The notes beneath the pieces were generated by a model that was not told the DNA's origin, did not search any database, and saw nothing but the letters and a program-made list of their open reading frames with translations. Position numbers and translations under genes: made by a program. Below, one piece after another: positions 31,230-38,898 of a stretch of DNA of 39,835 bases. This DNA comes from a virus: IMG/VR virus record IMGVR_UViG_3300044632_001498, positions 1 through 39,835 of that record, one strand, 5' to 3'. Positions within the stretch are counted from its first letter, which is position 1; every line of letters begins with the position of its first letter.

Positions 31230-31450
31230 GGGAGCACCCCTTCAGCAACCCAGCGCTTGGCCGCTTCCACGCTGTAGGCCAGCCCCTGCGAGACGCCCGC
31301 AGCAAGGCAGTAGAACACCGCTTCACCATGCCACCCGTGCTCCACGGCGCTCCGCTTGATGCTTTTGTCGGTCGGGTACCACCCACGAAAGCATGGTTCC
31401 CACTCAAGCGCGCCAGATGCCTTCTGTTCCACGTTCTTCGTCTCGCTCAT
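31226..31450 (-). CDS. Hypothetical protein (74 aa)
   Basis: TGGAG lies 7 nt before the ATG. The short soluble protein reads CFRGWYPTDKSIKRSAVEHG, then EAVFYCLAAGVSQGLAYSVE. A hairpin (GCCCGCT/AGCGGGC near 31468-31490) lies between this gene and the one upstream and may modulate read-through. No family recognised. Confidence 0.55.
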   Translation of the reverse strand: MSETKNVEQKASGALEWEPCFRGWYPTDKSIKRSAVEHGWHGEAVFYCLAAGVSQGLAYSVEAAKRWVAEGVLP

Positions 31451-31502
31451 GTCAGACTCCAGAGAAGCCCGCTACGTGCAGCAGCGGGCGTTGTGGGCGG
31501 TT

Positions 31503-31745
31503 TCAGGTGGACGCCGCGTCAGAGCGGGCGATGATCTCGGCGATGGACAGCTGCTCGAGACCAGAGGCAGCCAAAGCCGCCACAACAATGGCGGGCGCCA
31601 TCTGCTGAACACGGCCACAAGGGCGCTCAACACGAGCCATGCCCGCAGCAGTGAAGCCAAGGACGACACACACGCCGTCATCAGACTCCCAAGCGCGGCC
31701 AATCAAGCTGGCGTCAGTGGTGTAGGCGGTCTGGGTGGTCAGCAT
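31503..31745 (-). CDS. First gene behind leftward promoter C (80 aa)
   Basis: ATG at 31745 is chosen because GGAG stands about 9 nt upstream, in the same leader sequence (TGAATGGAGCGA) that precedes the first genes behind promoters A and B. The protein has a beta-rich first half (GRAWESDDGVCVVLGFTAAG) and a helical second half (IVVAALAASGLEQLSIAEII). No family recognised. Confidence 0.65.
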   Translation of the reverse strand: MLTTQTAYTTDASLIGRAWESDDGVCVVLGFTAAGMARVERPCGRVQQMAPAIVVAALAASGLEQLSIAEIIARSDAAST

Positions 31746-31789
31746 CGTTCTTCGCTCCATTCACCGAACCAACCCGGCCCGGTAAGCAC

Positions 31790-31817
31790 ATCCTACGCAA
31801 GTTGCGTGAGTTGTCAA
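31790..31817 (-). promoter_or_regulatory. Sigma-70-like early promoter C, leftward
   Basis: On the minus strand TTGACA (31817-31812) and TAGGAT (31795-31790) are 16 bp apart, with CATGC before the -35 and ACTTGCG before the -10, as in promoters A and B. It drives the accessory unit starting at 31745. Confidence 0.83.
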
Positions 31818-31832
31818 GCATGAGAGTTGCGA

Positions 31833-31922
31833 AGGTGTGAGGTTTGTCACACCTACATGTAGGCTACTGTAGGTCTCTATATATAGAGAAATCTATCAAT
31901 AAAGACTTCTTATTATAAGAAG
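31833..31922. repeat. Cluster of four palindromes in AT-rich DNA
   Basis: An 8-bp inverted repeat with 6-nt loop lies at 31833-31854, a perfect 12-bp palindrome at 31852-31863 and a perfect 16-bp palindrome at 31874-31889. A 7-bp inverted repeat with 3-nt loop lies at 31906-31922. CCTAC/GTAGG occurs repeatedly. These could be binding sites for dimeric proteins or melted hairpins. Confidence 0.85.
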
Positions 31923-31945
31923 GCTTCCCAATGCGGAAAACGTCA

Positions 31946-31970
31946 AAACCCCGCCTTGTCGGCAGGGTTT
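31946..31970 (-). terminator. Leftward terminator of the helicase-primase unit
   Basis: On the minus strand AAACCCTGCC and GGCGGGGTTT form a 10-bp stem with one G-U pair and a GACAA loop, followed by T, then GACGTTTT. On the plus strand the same position would be an A-C mismatch, so the structure favours leftward transcripts. It lies 110 nt past the prim-pol stop. Confidence 0.75.
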
Positions 31971-31976
31971 CGGGGG

Positions 31977-32056
31977 GGGTTCTTTCCTTCCTTCCCGTGG
32001 GAAAGAACCCTATCGGCTGCTGTCGGTCGGTCCGTTTGGCGCGGGAAGGAAGGAAA
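31977..32056. repeat. Overlapping inverted repeats beside the prim-pol stop
   Basis: GGGTTCTTTCC (31977-31987) pairs perfectly with GGAAAGAACCC (32000-32010). In competition, TTTCCTTCCTTCCC (31983-31996) pairs perfectly with GGGAAGGAAGGAAA (32043-32056). The two hairpins share an arm and cannot form at once. A run of eight G precedes them (31972-31979). Confidence 0.85.
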
Positions 32057-32079
32057 TAACGGTGGCAAAACGACGCAGG

Positions 32080-34344
32080 CTACTCCTTTAGCTTGTAGGT
32101 GTCAGATGGTCTGCCGCCTGCTTTGCCTTGGAGCACCTTAGTTTGGTCCAATCGGCCTTCGTCTGCAAGTCGTATCAGTGCCTCGGTGATTTGCTGCGTT
32201 GTGAGGCGTCGGCAAGCTCGGAGGATCTGTGTCCTGGTGGCCTCCCCACCGTGTGAACGCAGCGCGCTCACCACGAGGTCGACTTGTGCAGCGGGGTCAT
32301 CCCACGAGGCGCGGCGGTTGCCAGCGAGCGACTCGGCAAACGTCACAGCGGATTCCTCGACAAGCGCAATCGCCACCTTGACAATCTCAAGCGTGACGGT
32401 GGGGATTTCCTCTTCTGGTTGCGAGAGGGTGGCGAGCACCAACGCAACGCGAGCGGCGAACTCTGGCAATCTCCCCAAAGTGGCGCGCGGGATCTCCAGT
32501 CGCTTGTTGTCGCGGCGTTCTTCGTCGCACTGCATTTTGTGCTCAAGCAACTTTGCTGCGGCTTCTGGCGTCTCGTTGACCGTCAATGGAGCGTAGAGCC
32601 TGAGCGCGTCGAGCTCCCCACCCTCGCTCTTGCGACTCGGTGACCCCATGTGCCACTCGCTGTGGCGAACGTGGATCGCCTCAAGGGCCCCACGCACATC
32701 GTGCGGTAGGCCATCGTCCCCGCGCGTCTCTGGCGGCTGCCAGATGGGCAGCCGGTCTTGTGAGCGGAACCAGAGATGACGGCCAACGAAACCATCGGCG
32801 ACGTCGGTTGAGGTGAGCACGCTGTGCAAAGACTCTGGCGTCGTCGACCCCAGCAACGTGACGCAAGGGGCCCAGAGCTCGAGCTTGCCCCCACCTTTCA
32901 CTAGCGACAGCGCCGGGCTCCACTTATCGACCCCCTTGGTCGACAGCTCCGTCAGGCTTTGCTTGAGGTCTTGTCGATGGGTCGCCGCTCGTGGGCCAAT
33001 CATGGCGGCGAGCTGCATCCCATATTCGTCGAGCACGAGACACGTTCCGTTGCCACCATCGGTGGCCTTGCGGATCGTATCAATGAACGCTGGCCCAGAG
33101 CTGAAGCTGTTTGGCCCTTGCAAGTCTGACCACACCTCGTCGATGCAGCGCCCCAGGCACGATTGCGGGCGGTTTTTTCCCTCGGCGCTGCCAGCCAACG
33201 AGACGAGGTAGAGCGATGACAGCCCGCGACGGTAGACAAGCCGACGACCGGCGACGACGGACCCAAGCGCAAGCAGAGACGCGATCGTGAGCGCGGGTTG
33301 CGGATGGTCCGCCCCACGAATCACCCAGGCGCAATAGCTGTCACAGAGCCCCCCGAGGGCACGCACGCTATTGAGCAGCCCCCACCGTGTCTCGTCGCTG
33401 CTTTTCGATTGCGGCGCTCGTGGTGGTGGCAGTGGCGACAAGACCTCCGGTTCGTCGTCAAACTGAACAACGATGTCCGCCCCACCAAAGTGGTCAGGCT
33501 TGAATGCCACGAGCTCGGTACGTGGTGAGCGCGGGTGCTTCATGCCAGCATTCAGGCCGCTGCGAATGGTGCGCGCAGCTTCACGATCTTGCAGCCCGCA
33601 AGCCCTCGCTGCGTGCATCAACTCAACCTCGACGTCGCCCGCCGACAGGTGCCCACCAGCAACGATCTGCCCGAGCGAAAACGCGGCTTGATTCAGCCGG
33701 TGATTGCGCCCGCCCTCGCCTTGCTCGGCCACTGCGCGCGTCTCACCGTCGAGTGCTTTGCTGGCCCACGAGGTGGACTGCATCGCGTACGTCGCACGCG
33801 GCAGCAGTGCGACGGGTTTCGGTGTGAGCTCTTCAACAATCCACGAGGGCAGCTCGACGGGGTCAACGTGGTTGACCCACTCATAGCGTCCCGTCCCCGT
33901 CGCCCCCTTGTCTTTGTCGATGTCGACGATCGACGGGTAGACGAGCACGTACCCGCCTTCCCCACGCGTGTCGCAATCTTTGTGGATCTTCGCCGCCTTG
34001 CTTGAGTTTGGCAGCGACGTCACCCCTTCCGGGTAGCGGTAGACGTAGTGCCACCCGCCCGAACGGGTGCGCGCAATCCACGTCGTCGGAAGTCTCGGCA
34101 TGACATCGCTGCTTTGCGCGTCGACGTCGACAACGTGAAGGCCAGATTTTGACCCGGTGGCAATCGCTACGTTCGCTTCAGGGTTTGACCGCCACCAGGC
34201 GTTGATCTGTTCGACGTCCGTGGTTGCGTCATGAGAACCAGCCGACCCGCCGAACGGGAACTTCGAGCGGCGCGAGCAAGGGAACACCGCGTAGCCCATC
34301 GAGGCGTACCAGAGAGCAGCTTCGAGCATTGTCATCGTTTTCAT
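32080..34344 (-). CDS. Prim-pol domain fused to a DUF3987-like ATPase (754 aa)
   Basis: The N-terminal 170 residues match the bifunctional primase/polymerase (archaeo-eukaryotic primase) domain: VVDVDAQ with metal ligands Asp73 and Asp75, SGGWH (95-99), and RGEGGYVLVYPS (127-138). A primase C-terminal-like linker follows. An ATPase-like domain then carries a degenerate Walker A (GSAEGKN, 385-391, with Asn for Ser/Thr) and Walker B CLVLDE (435-440). Prim-pol makes primers and can extend DNA. GAGG precedes the ATG. Downstream of the helicase gene by 9 nt, it is probably the replication initiator or primase. Confidence 0.82.
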   Translation of the reverse strand: MKTMTMLEAALWYASMGYAVFPCSRRSKFPFGGSAGSHDATTDVEQINAWWRSNPEANVAIATGSKSGLHVVDVDAQSSDVMPRLPTTWIARTRSGGWHYVYRYPEGVTSLPNSSKAAKIHKDCDTRGEGGYVLVYPSIVDIDKDKGATGTGRYEWVNHVDPVELPSWIVEELTPKPVALLPRATYAMQSTSWASKALDGETRAVAEQGEGGRNHRLNQAAFSLGQIVAGGHLSAGDVEVELMHAARACGLQDREAARTIRSGLNAGMKHPRSPRTELVAFKPDHFGGADIVVQFDDEPEVLSPLPPPRAPQSKSSDETRWGLLNSVRALGGLCDSYCAWVIRGADHPQPALTIASLLALGSVVAGRRLVYRRGLSSLYLVSLAGSAEGKNRPQSCLGRCIDEVWSDLQGPNSFSSGPAFIDTIRKATDGGNGTCLVLDEYGMQLAAMIGPRAATHRQDLKQSLTELSTKGVDKWSPALSLVKGGGKLELWAPCVTLLGSTTPESLHSVLTSTDVADGFVGRHLWFRSQDRLPIWQPPETRGDDGLPHDVRGALEAIHVRHSEWHMGSPSRKSEGGELDALRLYAPLTVNETPEAAAKLLEHKMQCDEERRDNKRLEIPRATLGRLPEFAARVALVLATLSQPEEEIPTVTLEIVKVAIALVEESAVTFAESLAGNRRASWDDPAAQVDLVVSALRSHGGEATRTQILRACRRLTTQQITEALIRLADEGRLDQTKVLQGKAGGRPSDTYKLKE

Positions 34345-34353
34345 TTGGTCACC

Positions 34354-36204
34354 TCAAAAGGGCAATGTGTCGTCGTCAGACCAGACGGCGAGGCTGCCGG
34401 CTGGGTGCTCTTTCTGGTCTTTGCGGATGCACGCCCCACATGTCGGGCAGTGGTGCTTGTCTTCTCCGCTTGAGATGTCAGGCGTGAACCCGAGTTCAGC
34501 GATTCGCTGTGCGCAGCAGTCTTCATCTTCTCCCGGTTCGCGCGGCCGCTCTTGCAGCACCTTGACCACCTCGCGGTACTTCGGATTTGTCGGCGATGGC
34601 TTGGTCACGATCTCGACGACTTTGGCCATGTAGCCCATGTCAAGCAGTTCAATCGCGTCGTCGACAGAGATGGGAACACGACACCCGACATTGTCACGCC
34701 ACCACCTCACCGCCCCGCGATAGGCGCCGCTGTCTTCTGGGTGAGAGAAGCATTTCCACTCGCTGGCGATGCGTCGGTCAAACGACGTGGCCGACTCACC
34801 AGCGGGGGCATAGTACTCAATCCGCAGCGTAGGAGGCGCACCAGGCGAGTCTTTCTTGCTGTGCCGATGCCACTCCACCCGACCAACTTTCTCGCGTCGT
34901 GGTGGTTCCTGCTGTGCCATGAACGACAGCGCAGCTTTCTCGCTGGCCTTCTCTTCCAACTTCGATTTCGGCTCTGGTGGCGGGAACTCTTTCCCGCAGT
35001 GTGGGCACACGCGACACCCGGCGAGGCATTGCGCAAGGCATCCCTCGCACGTCTTCACGGGCGCCTCGCCGGTCCCTCGCTTCGGCTTCACACGCACTTC
35101 GTCGATCGGCCCGTGTCGGTCGATGTTCCCGCCGTAGTCGAGCAGCAGCGCGTTCGTCTTGCCCTCGGCAATGCGCGTCCCGCGTCCCACCATCTGCACA
35201 TAGAGCGCAGGCGAGAGCGTGGCACGCACAAGAGCGACAACGTCGACGACAGGCGCATCAAACCCCGTCGTCAACACCTCGCAAGAGCAGATGCATTGCA
35301 GCTTGCGCGCTTTGAACTTCGTGTAGATGGCGTCGCGTGTCTCTTGAGGGGTGTCGCCCTTCACCACCTCGCAACTCACACCACGAATCTGCAGCTCATT
35401 GCGCAAGCGCGCGGCGTGCTCAAGGTTCGCCGCGAACACGATCGCAGACGTGCGGCCAGCGTCGATCGCAGTGCGAACATCGTTCGCCACAGCCTCGTTG
35501 ATTTCATCGGTGTCGCTCACTGCCCCGAGCTCTTTCAGGTTGAACTCGCCGGCAGTCTTGCTCACCTTGCTGGTGTCGATCTTCGCCGACACAAACTGTG
35601 TGACGACGGGAGCGAGGTAGCCCGCTTCAATCAGCCGACGGATCGGCACGTCGATAGCAATCGCGGTAAACACTGCGCCCTCACCTTGCGTGAGGTACCC
35701 CTGCCCCAGCCGAAACGGGGTGGCGGTGTACCCGATCAAACGCATGTCGGGGTTCACCTTGCGCAGCGCCTCAATCAGCTTGCCATAGTGCTCTGACGAT
35801 GTCGGCGGGATCAAATGCGCTTCGTCAATCACCATGACGTCGATGTGCCCCAGCTTGCGCGCTTGGCGAGAGATCGACTGCACACCCGCGACGGTGATTT
35901 GCGCGATCTCCTTTCGCCCCAGGGATGCGCTGTAGATGCCGATGGGAGCGTCGAGCCACACGCTGCGAATCGCCTTGACGTCTTGCTTAATCAGCTCGGC
36001 GCGATGGGTCGCCACGAGCACACGACAACCCATCTCTTGCACCAGCCGTCGCACTGTCTCGCCGATTGTGGGGCTCTTGCCGCTGCCAGTGGGCATGACC
36101 ACGAGCGGAGACGCGGGACACTCTGGCGTCGACGGTGCGCGCTCCCAGTAGGAAAACACGGCGTCGACGGCCTCTTGCTGGTAGTCGCGGAGCGAGATTT
36201 TCAT
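34354..36204 (-). CDS. SF2 DEAD/DEAH-box helicase with zinc cysteines (616 aa)
   Basis: Motor motifs are clear: I MPTGSGKS (37-44), II DEAH (127-130), III TATP (160-163) and VI QMVGRGTR (337-344). Unwinding DNA at the origin or in recombination is likely. A cysteine cluster CEGC...C...CRVCPHC (386-403) and a second near 586-592 (CPTCGAC) suggest zinc knuckles. ATG 36204 has AAAGGA at good distance; an upstream frame to 36270 lies in the intergenic region and is rejected. Adjacent to prim-pol, so both probably form a helicase-primase pair. Confidence 0.87.
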   Translation of the reverse strand: MKISLRDYQQEAVDAVFSYWERAPSTPECPASPLVVMPTGSGKSPTIGETVRRLVQEMGCRVLVATHRAELIKQDVKAIRSVWLDAPIGIYSASLGRKEIAQITVAGVQSISRQARKLGHIDVMVIDEAHLIPPTSSEHYGKLIEALRKVNPDMRLIGYTATPFRLGQGYLTQGEGAVFTAIAIDVPIRRLIEAGYLAPVVTQFVSAKIDTSKVSKTAGEFNLKELGAVSDTDEINEAVANDVRTAIDAGRTSAIVFAANLEHAARLRNELQIRGVSCEVVKGDTPQETRDAIYTKFKARKLQCICSCEVLTTGFDAPVVDVVALVRATLSPALYVQMVGRGTRIAEGKTNALLLDYGGNIDRHGPIDEVRVKPKRGTGEAPVKTCEGCLAQCLAGCRVCPHCGKEFPPPEPKSKLEEKASEKAALSFMAQQEPPRREKVGRVEWHRHSKKDSPGAPPTLRIEYYAPAGESATSFDRRIASEWKCFSHPEDSGAYRGAVRWWRDNVGCRVPISVDDAIELLDMGYMAKVVEIVTKPSPTNPKYREVVKVLQERPREPGEDEDCCAQRIAELGFTPDISSGEDKHHCPTCGACIRKDQKEHPAGSLAVWSDDDTLPF

Positions 36205-36281
36205 GCTTGACGTTCCTTTGTGCTTGCGCTTAGTTTCTCCACACGGTAGAGAAACGAACACGAAACGCAAGGGAGAAACGA
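36205..36281. promoter_or_regulatory. Divergent regulatory region between helicase and Sak4-like genes
   Basis: GTTTCTC (36233-36239) and GAGAAAC (36249-36255) form an inverted repeat around a 9-bp spacer, and a third GAGAAAC (36273-36279) lies next to the rightward ATG. TTGACG at 36207-36212, preceded by CATGC, resembles the -35 of the other promoters, but the -10 is weak (CTTAGT at 16 bp or TAGTTT at 18 bp). Leftward, TTGCGT and TACCGT are 16 bp apart. Promoter boxes are tentative; the triple heptamer is solid. Confidence 0.5.
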
Positions 36282-37004
36282 ATGGCGCTCAAAATCAAAA
36301 CGCTGCGCGAAGCAACCGACGGACGCGGGGTCAAGCTGGCCATCTATGGGGGCAGCGGTGTGGGCAAGACGACGCAGATCGCCAGTCTGCTCGGACTGCT
36401 TGGTGACGACGACAAGTTGCTGATTGTGACGGCGGAGCACGGGTTGTTGACGCTGCGTCAAGACGCCCTCGGCGTGACCGACGATCCGCGCGTACTCGTC
36501 GCAGAAATCGCCAGCGTAGGCGAGGCACGAGAGGCAGTCGAGTTTGCCAAGTCGCCAGCAAATGGCGTTATCTGGGTCGTCGTCGACAGCGTCAGCAACC
36601 TTGCGGAACGCGAGTTGCGCGCGACGATGCAGCAGAAACCAGACCCGCGCCAAGCCTATGGCGAGGTCATGCTGCGCATCCCTGCGTTGCTGTGGCAGCT
36701 CGTCGACGTGGCGCACCTGAACGTGCTGTTCATCTTTCAAGAGCACCGCGACGAGCGCAACGAGGGCACCACGAAACAGCCCGACATGGTCAGCTACTAC
36801 GGGCCGCTGGTCCCGAGCAAAGCCATGCAGCAGGCCATGCCGTACATCTTTGACGCCGTGCTGCGCATGGAGCAGCAGCCCAACGGTGAGAGGCGTTTCC
36901 GCACGGCAAAGACCGCCACCATTGCCGCCAAAGACCGTGGCGGGAAGTTGGAGACGTTTGAGCCCGCAGACCTTGCAGCGCTCGTCGAAAAGATCCGCGC
37001 TTGA
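36282..37004 (+). CDS. RecA-like ATPase, Sak4-type recombination protein (240 aa)
   Basis: Walker A GGSGVGKTT at residues 23-31 and Walker B-like VVVDS near 99-103. The overall pattern fits the phage nucleotide-binding/Sak4-like RecA-core family: short, single-domain, with a Gln-containing LFIFQEHRDERN segment. Such proteins assist single-strand annealing, usually beside an SSB gene, as here. AAGGGAG precedes the ATG at 36282. A role in recombination-dependent replication is likely. Confidence 0.8.
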   Translation: MALKIKTLREATDGRGVKLAIYGGSGVGKTTQIASLLGLLGDDDKLLIVTAEHGLLTLRQDALGVTDDPRVLVAEIASVGEAREAVEFAKSPANGVIWVVVDSVSNLAERELRATMQQKPDPRQAYGEVMLRIPALLWQLVDVAHLNVLFIFQEHRDERNEGTTKQPDMVSYYGPLVPSKAMQQAMPYIFDAVLRMEQQPNGERRFRTAKTATIAAKDRGGKLETFEPADLAALVEKIRA

Positions 37005-37011
37005 AACACCC

Positions 37012-37031
37012 GCCCCGGTGACAATCGGGGC
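37012..37031 (+). other. Short hairpin between Sak4-like and SSB-like genes
   Basis: GCCCCG and CGGGGC form a 6-bp stem with an 8-nt loop, 7 nt after the ATPase stop. No T run follows, so it is more likely an mRNA stabiliser or attenuator than a full terminator. Confidence 0.45.
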
Positions 37032-37084
37032 CCAGCCTGACGCGGGATAGGCGCCGCATACCAAGACAGAAACGAGAAACACAC

Positions 37085-37672
37085 ATGGCATACCTCGACG
37101 ACGAATCCGGCCTTGACGAACTCGAACTCGACTTCGTTCCTGCGGAAGTCAAACGCGAATACGATACCCTCCCCACCGCTGACTACGTGGTCGACATCGA
37201 GAGCATCAAGCCCTCGTGGAACGAGGCAAACGACGTGATGACCCTCGTGGTCAAGCTGCGCGTTGCTGAAGGCGAGCACGAGCGCAAGGTGGTGTTTGCA
37301 CGCCACGTCGGCAAGATCGCCGACCCCAACAACGAGAAGGCTGCCAAGCGCCTCAAGTATGGGCGTGAGGCACTCGGCGAGCTTGCCCGCGCGGCCAGCG
37401 TACCAGGCGCGAATCTGGCGCCAGCGATTGGCCAGCGTGTCATTGCGCGGGTCAAGCTGCGCCCCGAGCAGAACGGGTACCCCGAGAGCAACGAGGTGGG
37501 CAGCTACAAGCCGATCGTGAAAGCGCCCGTCGCTGCCAAGCCTGCCGCCGCAAAAGCAGCAGCACCTGCGCCCGCCAAGACCAACGCCGCGCCCGCTTTC
37601 ATGAAGAAGCCACCCAAGCCAGCGCCAGAGCCTGAAGTTGTCGATGATGGCGACGAATCGGCCGACGACTGA
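37085..37672 (+). CDS. Single-stranded DNA-binding protein, DUF669-like (195 aa)
   Basis: Residues about 30-140 look like an OB-fold domain (TADYVVDIESIKPSWNE, VMTLVVKLRVAEGEHERKVV). A Pro/Ala/Lys linker (145-178) and a very acidic C-terminal tip (EPEVVDDGDESADD) follow. An acidic tip is the partner-binding hallmark of SSBs. It lies directly after the Sak4-like gene, the common recombination-module pairing. A purine-rich leader (GAGAAACACAC) precedes the ATG. Confidence 0.72.
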   Translation: MAYLDDESGLDELELDFVPAEVKREYDTLPTADYVVDIESIKPSWNEANDVMTLVVKLRVAEGEHERKVVFARHVGKIADPNNEKAAKRLKYGREALGELARAASVPGANLAPAIGQRVIARVKLRPEQNGYPESNEVGSYKPIVKAPVAAKPAAAKAAAPAPAKTNAAPAFMKKPPKPAPEPEVVDDGDESADD

Positions 37673-37681
37673 CACCACACC

Positions 37682-37712
37682 AAAGCGCCAGCCTCACCCG
37701 CTGGCGCTTTTT
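37682..37712 (+). terminator. Intrinsic terminator after the SSB-like gene
   Basis: AAAGCGCCAG and CTGGCGCTTT form a perfect 10-bp stem around a 9-nt loop; five T follow (37708-37712). Ribosome site GAGGT of the next gene begins right after, so some read-through is needed unless a promoter is hidden. Confidence 0.88.
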
Positions 37713-37721
37713 GAGGTCCAC

Positions 37722-37952
37722 ATGCACCACCGATACGATGAGCGCACGGGCGCAAAGACGACAGTCGACGGAGCCAGCTTGCGCACACAACGCCAAGCGC
37801 GCGATATGACGATGGCCGACGTCGCACGCAAAACAGGGCTGGCCGTGTCGACAATCCACGCAATCGAGACAGAGACCCGCTGGCCAGACGACAAGGCCAT
37901 CAAGCTGCTGACTAAGTACGTCGGCGCATTCACCACGACGGAGAAGAAATGA
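37722..37952 (+). CDS. Cro/cI-like HTH regulator (76 aa)
   Basis: GAGGT sits 4-5 nt before ATG 37722; a longer start upstream would run through the terminator. The HTH_3 fold is clear: LRTQRQARDMTMADVARKTG, then LAVSTIHAIETE, giving the classic Q/A-x3-V/A-x-G-L-S-x2-I pattern. Too small for a repressor with a cleavage domain, so it is Cro-like or an accessory regulator. Overlaps the exonuclease start by 4 nt. No integrase is seen, so it does not by itself indicate lysogeny. Confidence 0.78.
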   Translation: MHHRYDERTGAKTTVDGASLRTQRQARDMTMADVARKTGLAVSTIHAIETETRWPDDKAIKLLTKYVGAFTTTEKK

Positions 37953-38602
37953 CCCGTGAAAAACGCATCCTCGCCACCGTCTACGTCGACGTGGAGACAG
38001 TCCCCACTTTGCGCCCCGACGTCATGGCGCGCATTGCGACCAAGCACCTCGACGACAAAGACCCCGAGAAGACTCGCAAGAAAGTCGACGAGGAACACCG
38101 CAAGACCTCCCTCGACGGCACCTTCGGGGAGATCGTCTGCATCTCGTTCGCCGTCGACGACGGGCCGGTGCGCTCGTTCTCGCGTGACCTCATGGGCAGC
38201 GAGTGCGAAGTGGTGCGCCAGTTTGCGTTTGCGATGGATGACCTCGCTCGTGACGTCGGCGCGGAGAACATTCTCTATGTCGCGCACAACGCGGAGTTCG
38301 ATCGCAAGTTCCTGACGAAGCGGATGTGTGTGCATCGTCTCGACGGGCCAAAGGGTCTTGCTGCGCGCGGGGTCAAGTCCTGGGATTCGCAGTGGCGCTG
38401 CACGATGGACACATGGATGGACGAATGGAAGGGCCGCATCTCTCTCGCCGATCTCGCGTTGGCCCTCTCGCTGCCCGTCGGCAAAGACGATCTGCCCGGT
38501 AGCGAGGTCTACGACGCCATGCTTCGCGGCGAGGTAGCGCGCGTCGTCTCTCACTGTGAGCGTGACGTTGAACTCGTGCGCGCGGTGTGGCAGAGGTTGT
38601 GA
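37949..38602 (+). CDS. DnaQ/PolB-like 3'-5' exonuclease, DEDD superfamily (217 aa)
   Basis: Exo I is YVDVETVP (Asp14, Glu16). Exo II is VAHNAEFDRKFL (Asp118). Exo III is HCERDVELV (Asp206, with His202 in the position usually Tyr or His). This is a complete DEDD set for removing nucleotides from 3' ends. It stands alone, without a polymerase domain, and next to no polymerase gene other than the distant prim-pol. It may proofread, process recombination ends or degrade host DNA. Confidence 0.85.
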   Translation: MTREKRILATVYVDVETVPTLRPDVMARIATKHLDDKDPEKTRKKVDEEHRKTSLDGTFGEIVCISFAVDDGPVRSFSRDLMGSECEVVRQFAFAMDDLARDVGAENILYVAHNAEFDRKFLTKRMCVHRLDGPKGLAARGVKSWDSQWRCTMDTWMDEWKGRISLADLALALSLPVGKDDLPGSEVYDAMLRGEVARVVSHCERDVELVRAVWQRL

Positions 38603-38611
38603 GGTGTGAGG

Positions 38612-38875
38612 ATGCGTCGTCGTGACTGGTGGGTAATGCCTGCAGCGTGGGAGCCGAAACGTGCTCGAGCCTGCCGGCTGCTGATGCGCTGGTTTGGGTG
38701 GGAGGAGGGCGACACGTTGCGGTTGCAGCTGCGCATCACGAGCTGCCTACCCACTGGCTCGGGTCGTCCGTCGTGGTCGCTACGCCCCGCACCTGGTTGG
38801 GTGTGGGGCACGCCAGAAGAAGAACCACCGCCGCCAGCGCCTCCACCCCCCAAACAACCAGATCTGTTTTCATGA
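38612..38875 (+). CDS. Hypothetical Arg/Trp-rich protein with Pro-rich C-terminus (87 aa)
   Basis: ATG 38612 has GAGG 7 nt upstream. The N-terminus is basic and aromatic (RRRDWWVMPAAW), the middle has LRLQLRITSC. The end is EEEPPPPAPPPPKQPDLFS; the QPDLF pentapeptide resembles beta-clamp binding motifs (QxxL[F/L]), which often end such proteins, though this is inference. The last codon touches the terminator. Confidence 0.55.
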   Translation: MRRRDWWVMPAAWEPKRARACRLLMRWFGWEEGDTLRLQLRITSCLPTGSGRPSWSLRPAPGWVWGTPEEEPPPPAPPPPKQPDLFS

Positions 38876-38898
38876 CGCCGGCCTAGTGCCGGCGTTTT
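38875..38898 (+). terminator. Intrinsic terminator at end of the replication unit
   Basis: ACGCCGGC and GCCGGCGT form a perfect 8-bp stem with a 5-nt loop; TTT follows. It begins at the last base of the preceding stop codon, insulating early block B. Confidence 0.82.

Larger units (their letters stand above)
31761..32079. other. Noncoding region with stacked palindromes, replication-origin candidate
   Basis: About 320 bp without a convincing gene. It holds leftward promoter C and an AT-rich stretch (31855-31925). Palindromes are AGGTGTGA/TCACACCT, CCTACATGTAGG, TCTCTATATATAGAGA and CTTCTTA/TAAGAAG. The prim-pol terminator, an 11-bp hairpin and a 14-bp inverted repeat follow. Its AT content contrasts with the GC-rich genome, and the prim-pol gene ends directly beside it. 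An origin role is inference. Confidence 0.6.

Noticed and set aside
31850-31925. CRISPR-like repeats
   Set aside because: Repeated CCTAC/GTAGG units are short, palindromic and unequally spaced, with no repeat-spacer pattern.
34552-35796. Long plus-strand open frame (414 codons)
   Set aside because: Antisense to the helicase gene; Arg/His-rich shadow.
36205-36270. 22-residue N-terminal extension of the helicase
   Set aside because: It runs through the divergent regulatory region; ATG 36204 has the ribosome site and the helicase domain starts right there.
37722-37952. Lysogeny repressor
   Set aside because: The HTH protein is too short for a cI-type repressor and no integrase, excisionase or attachment site was found.
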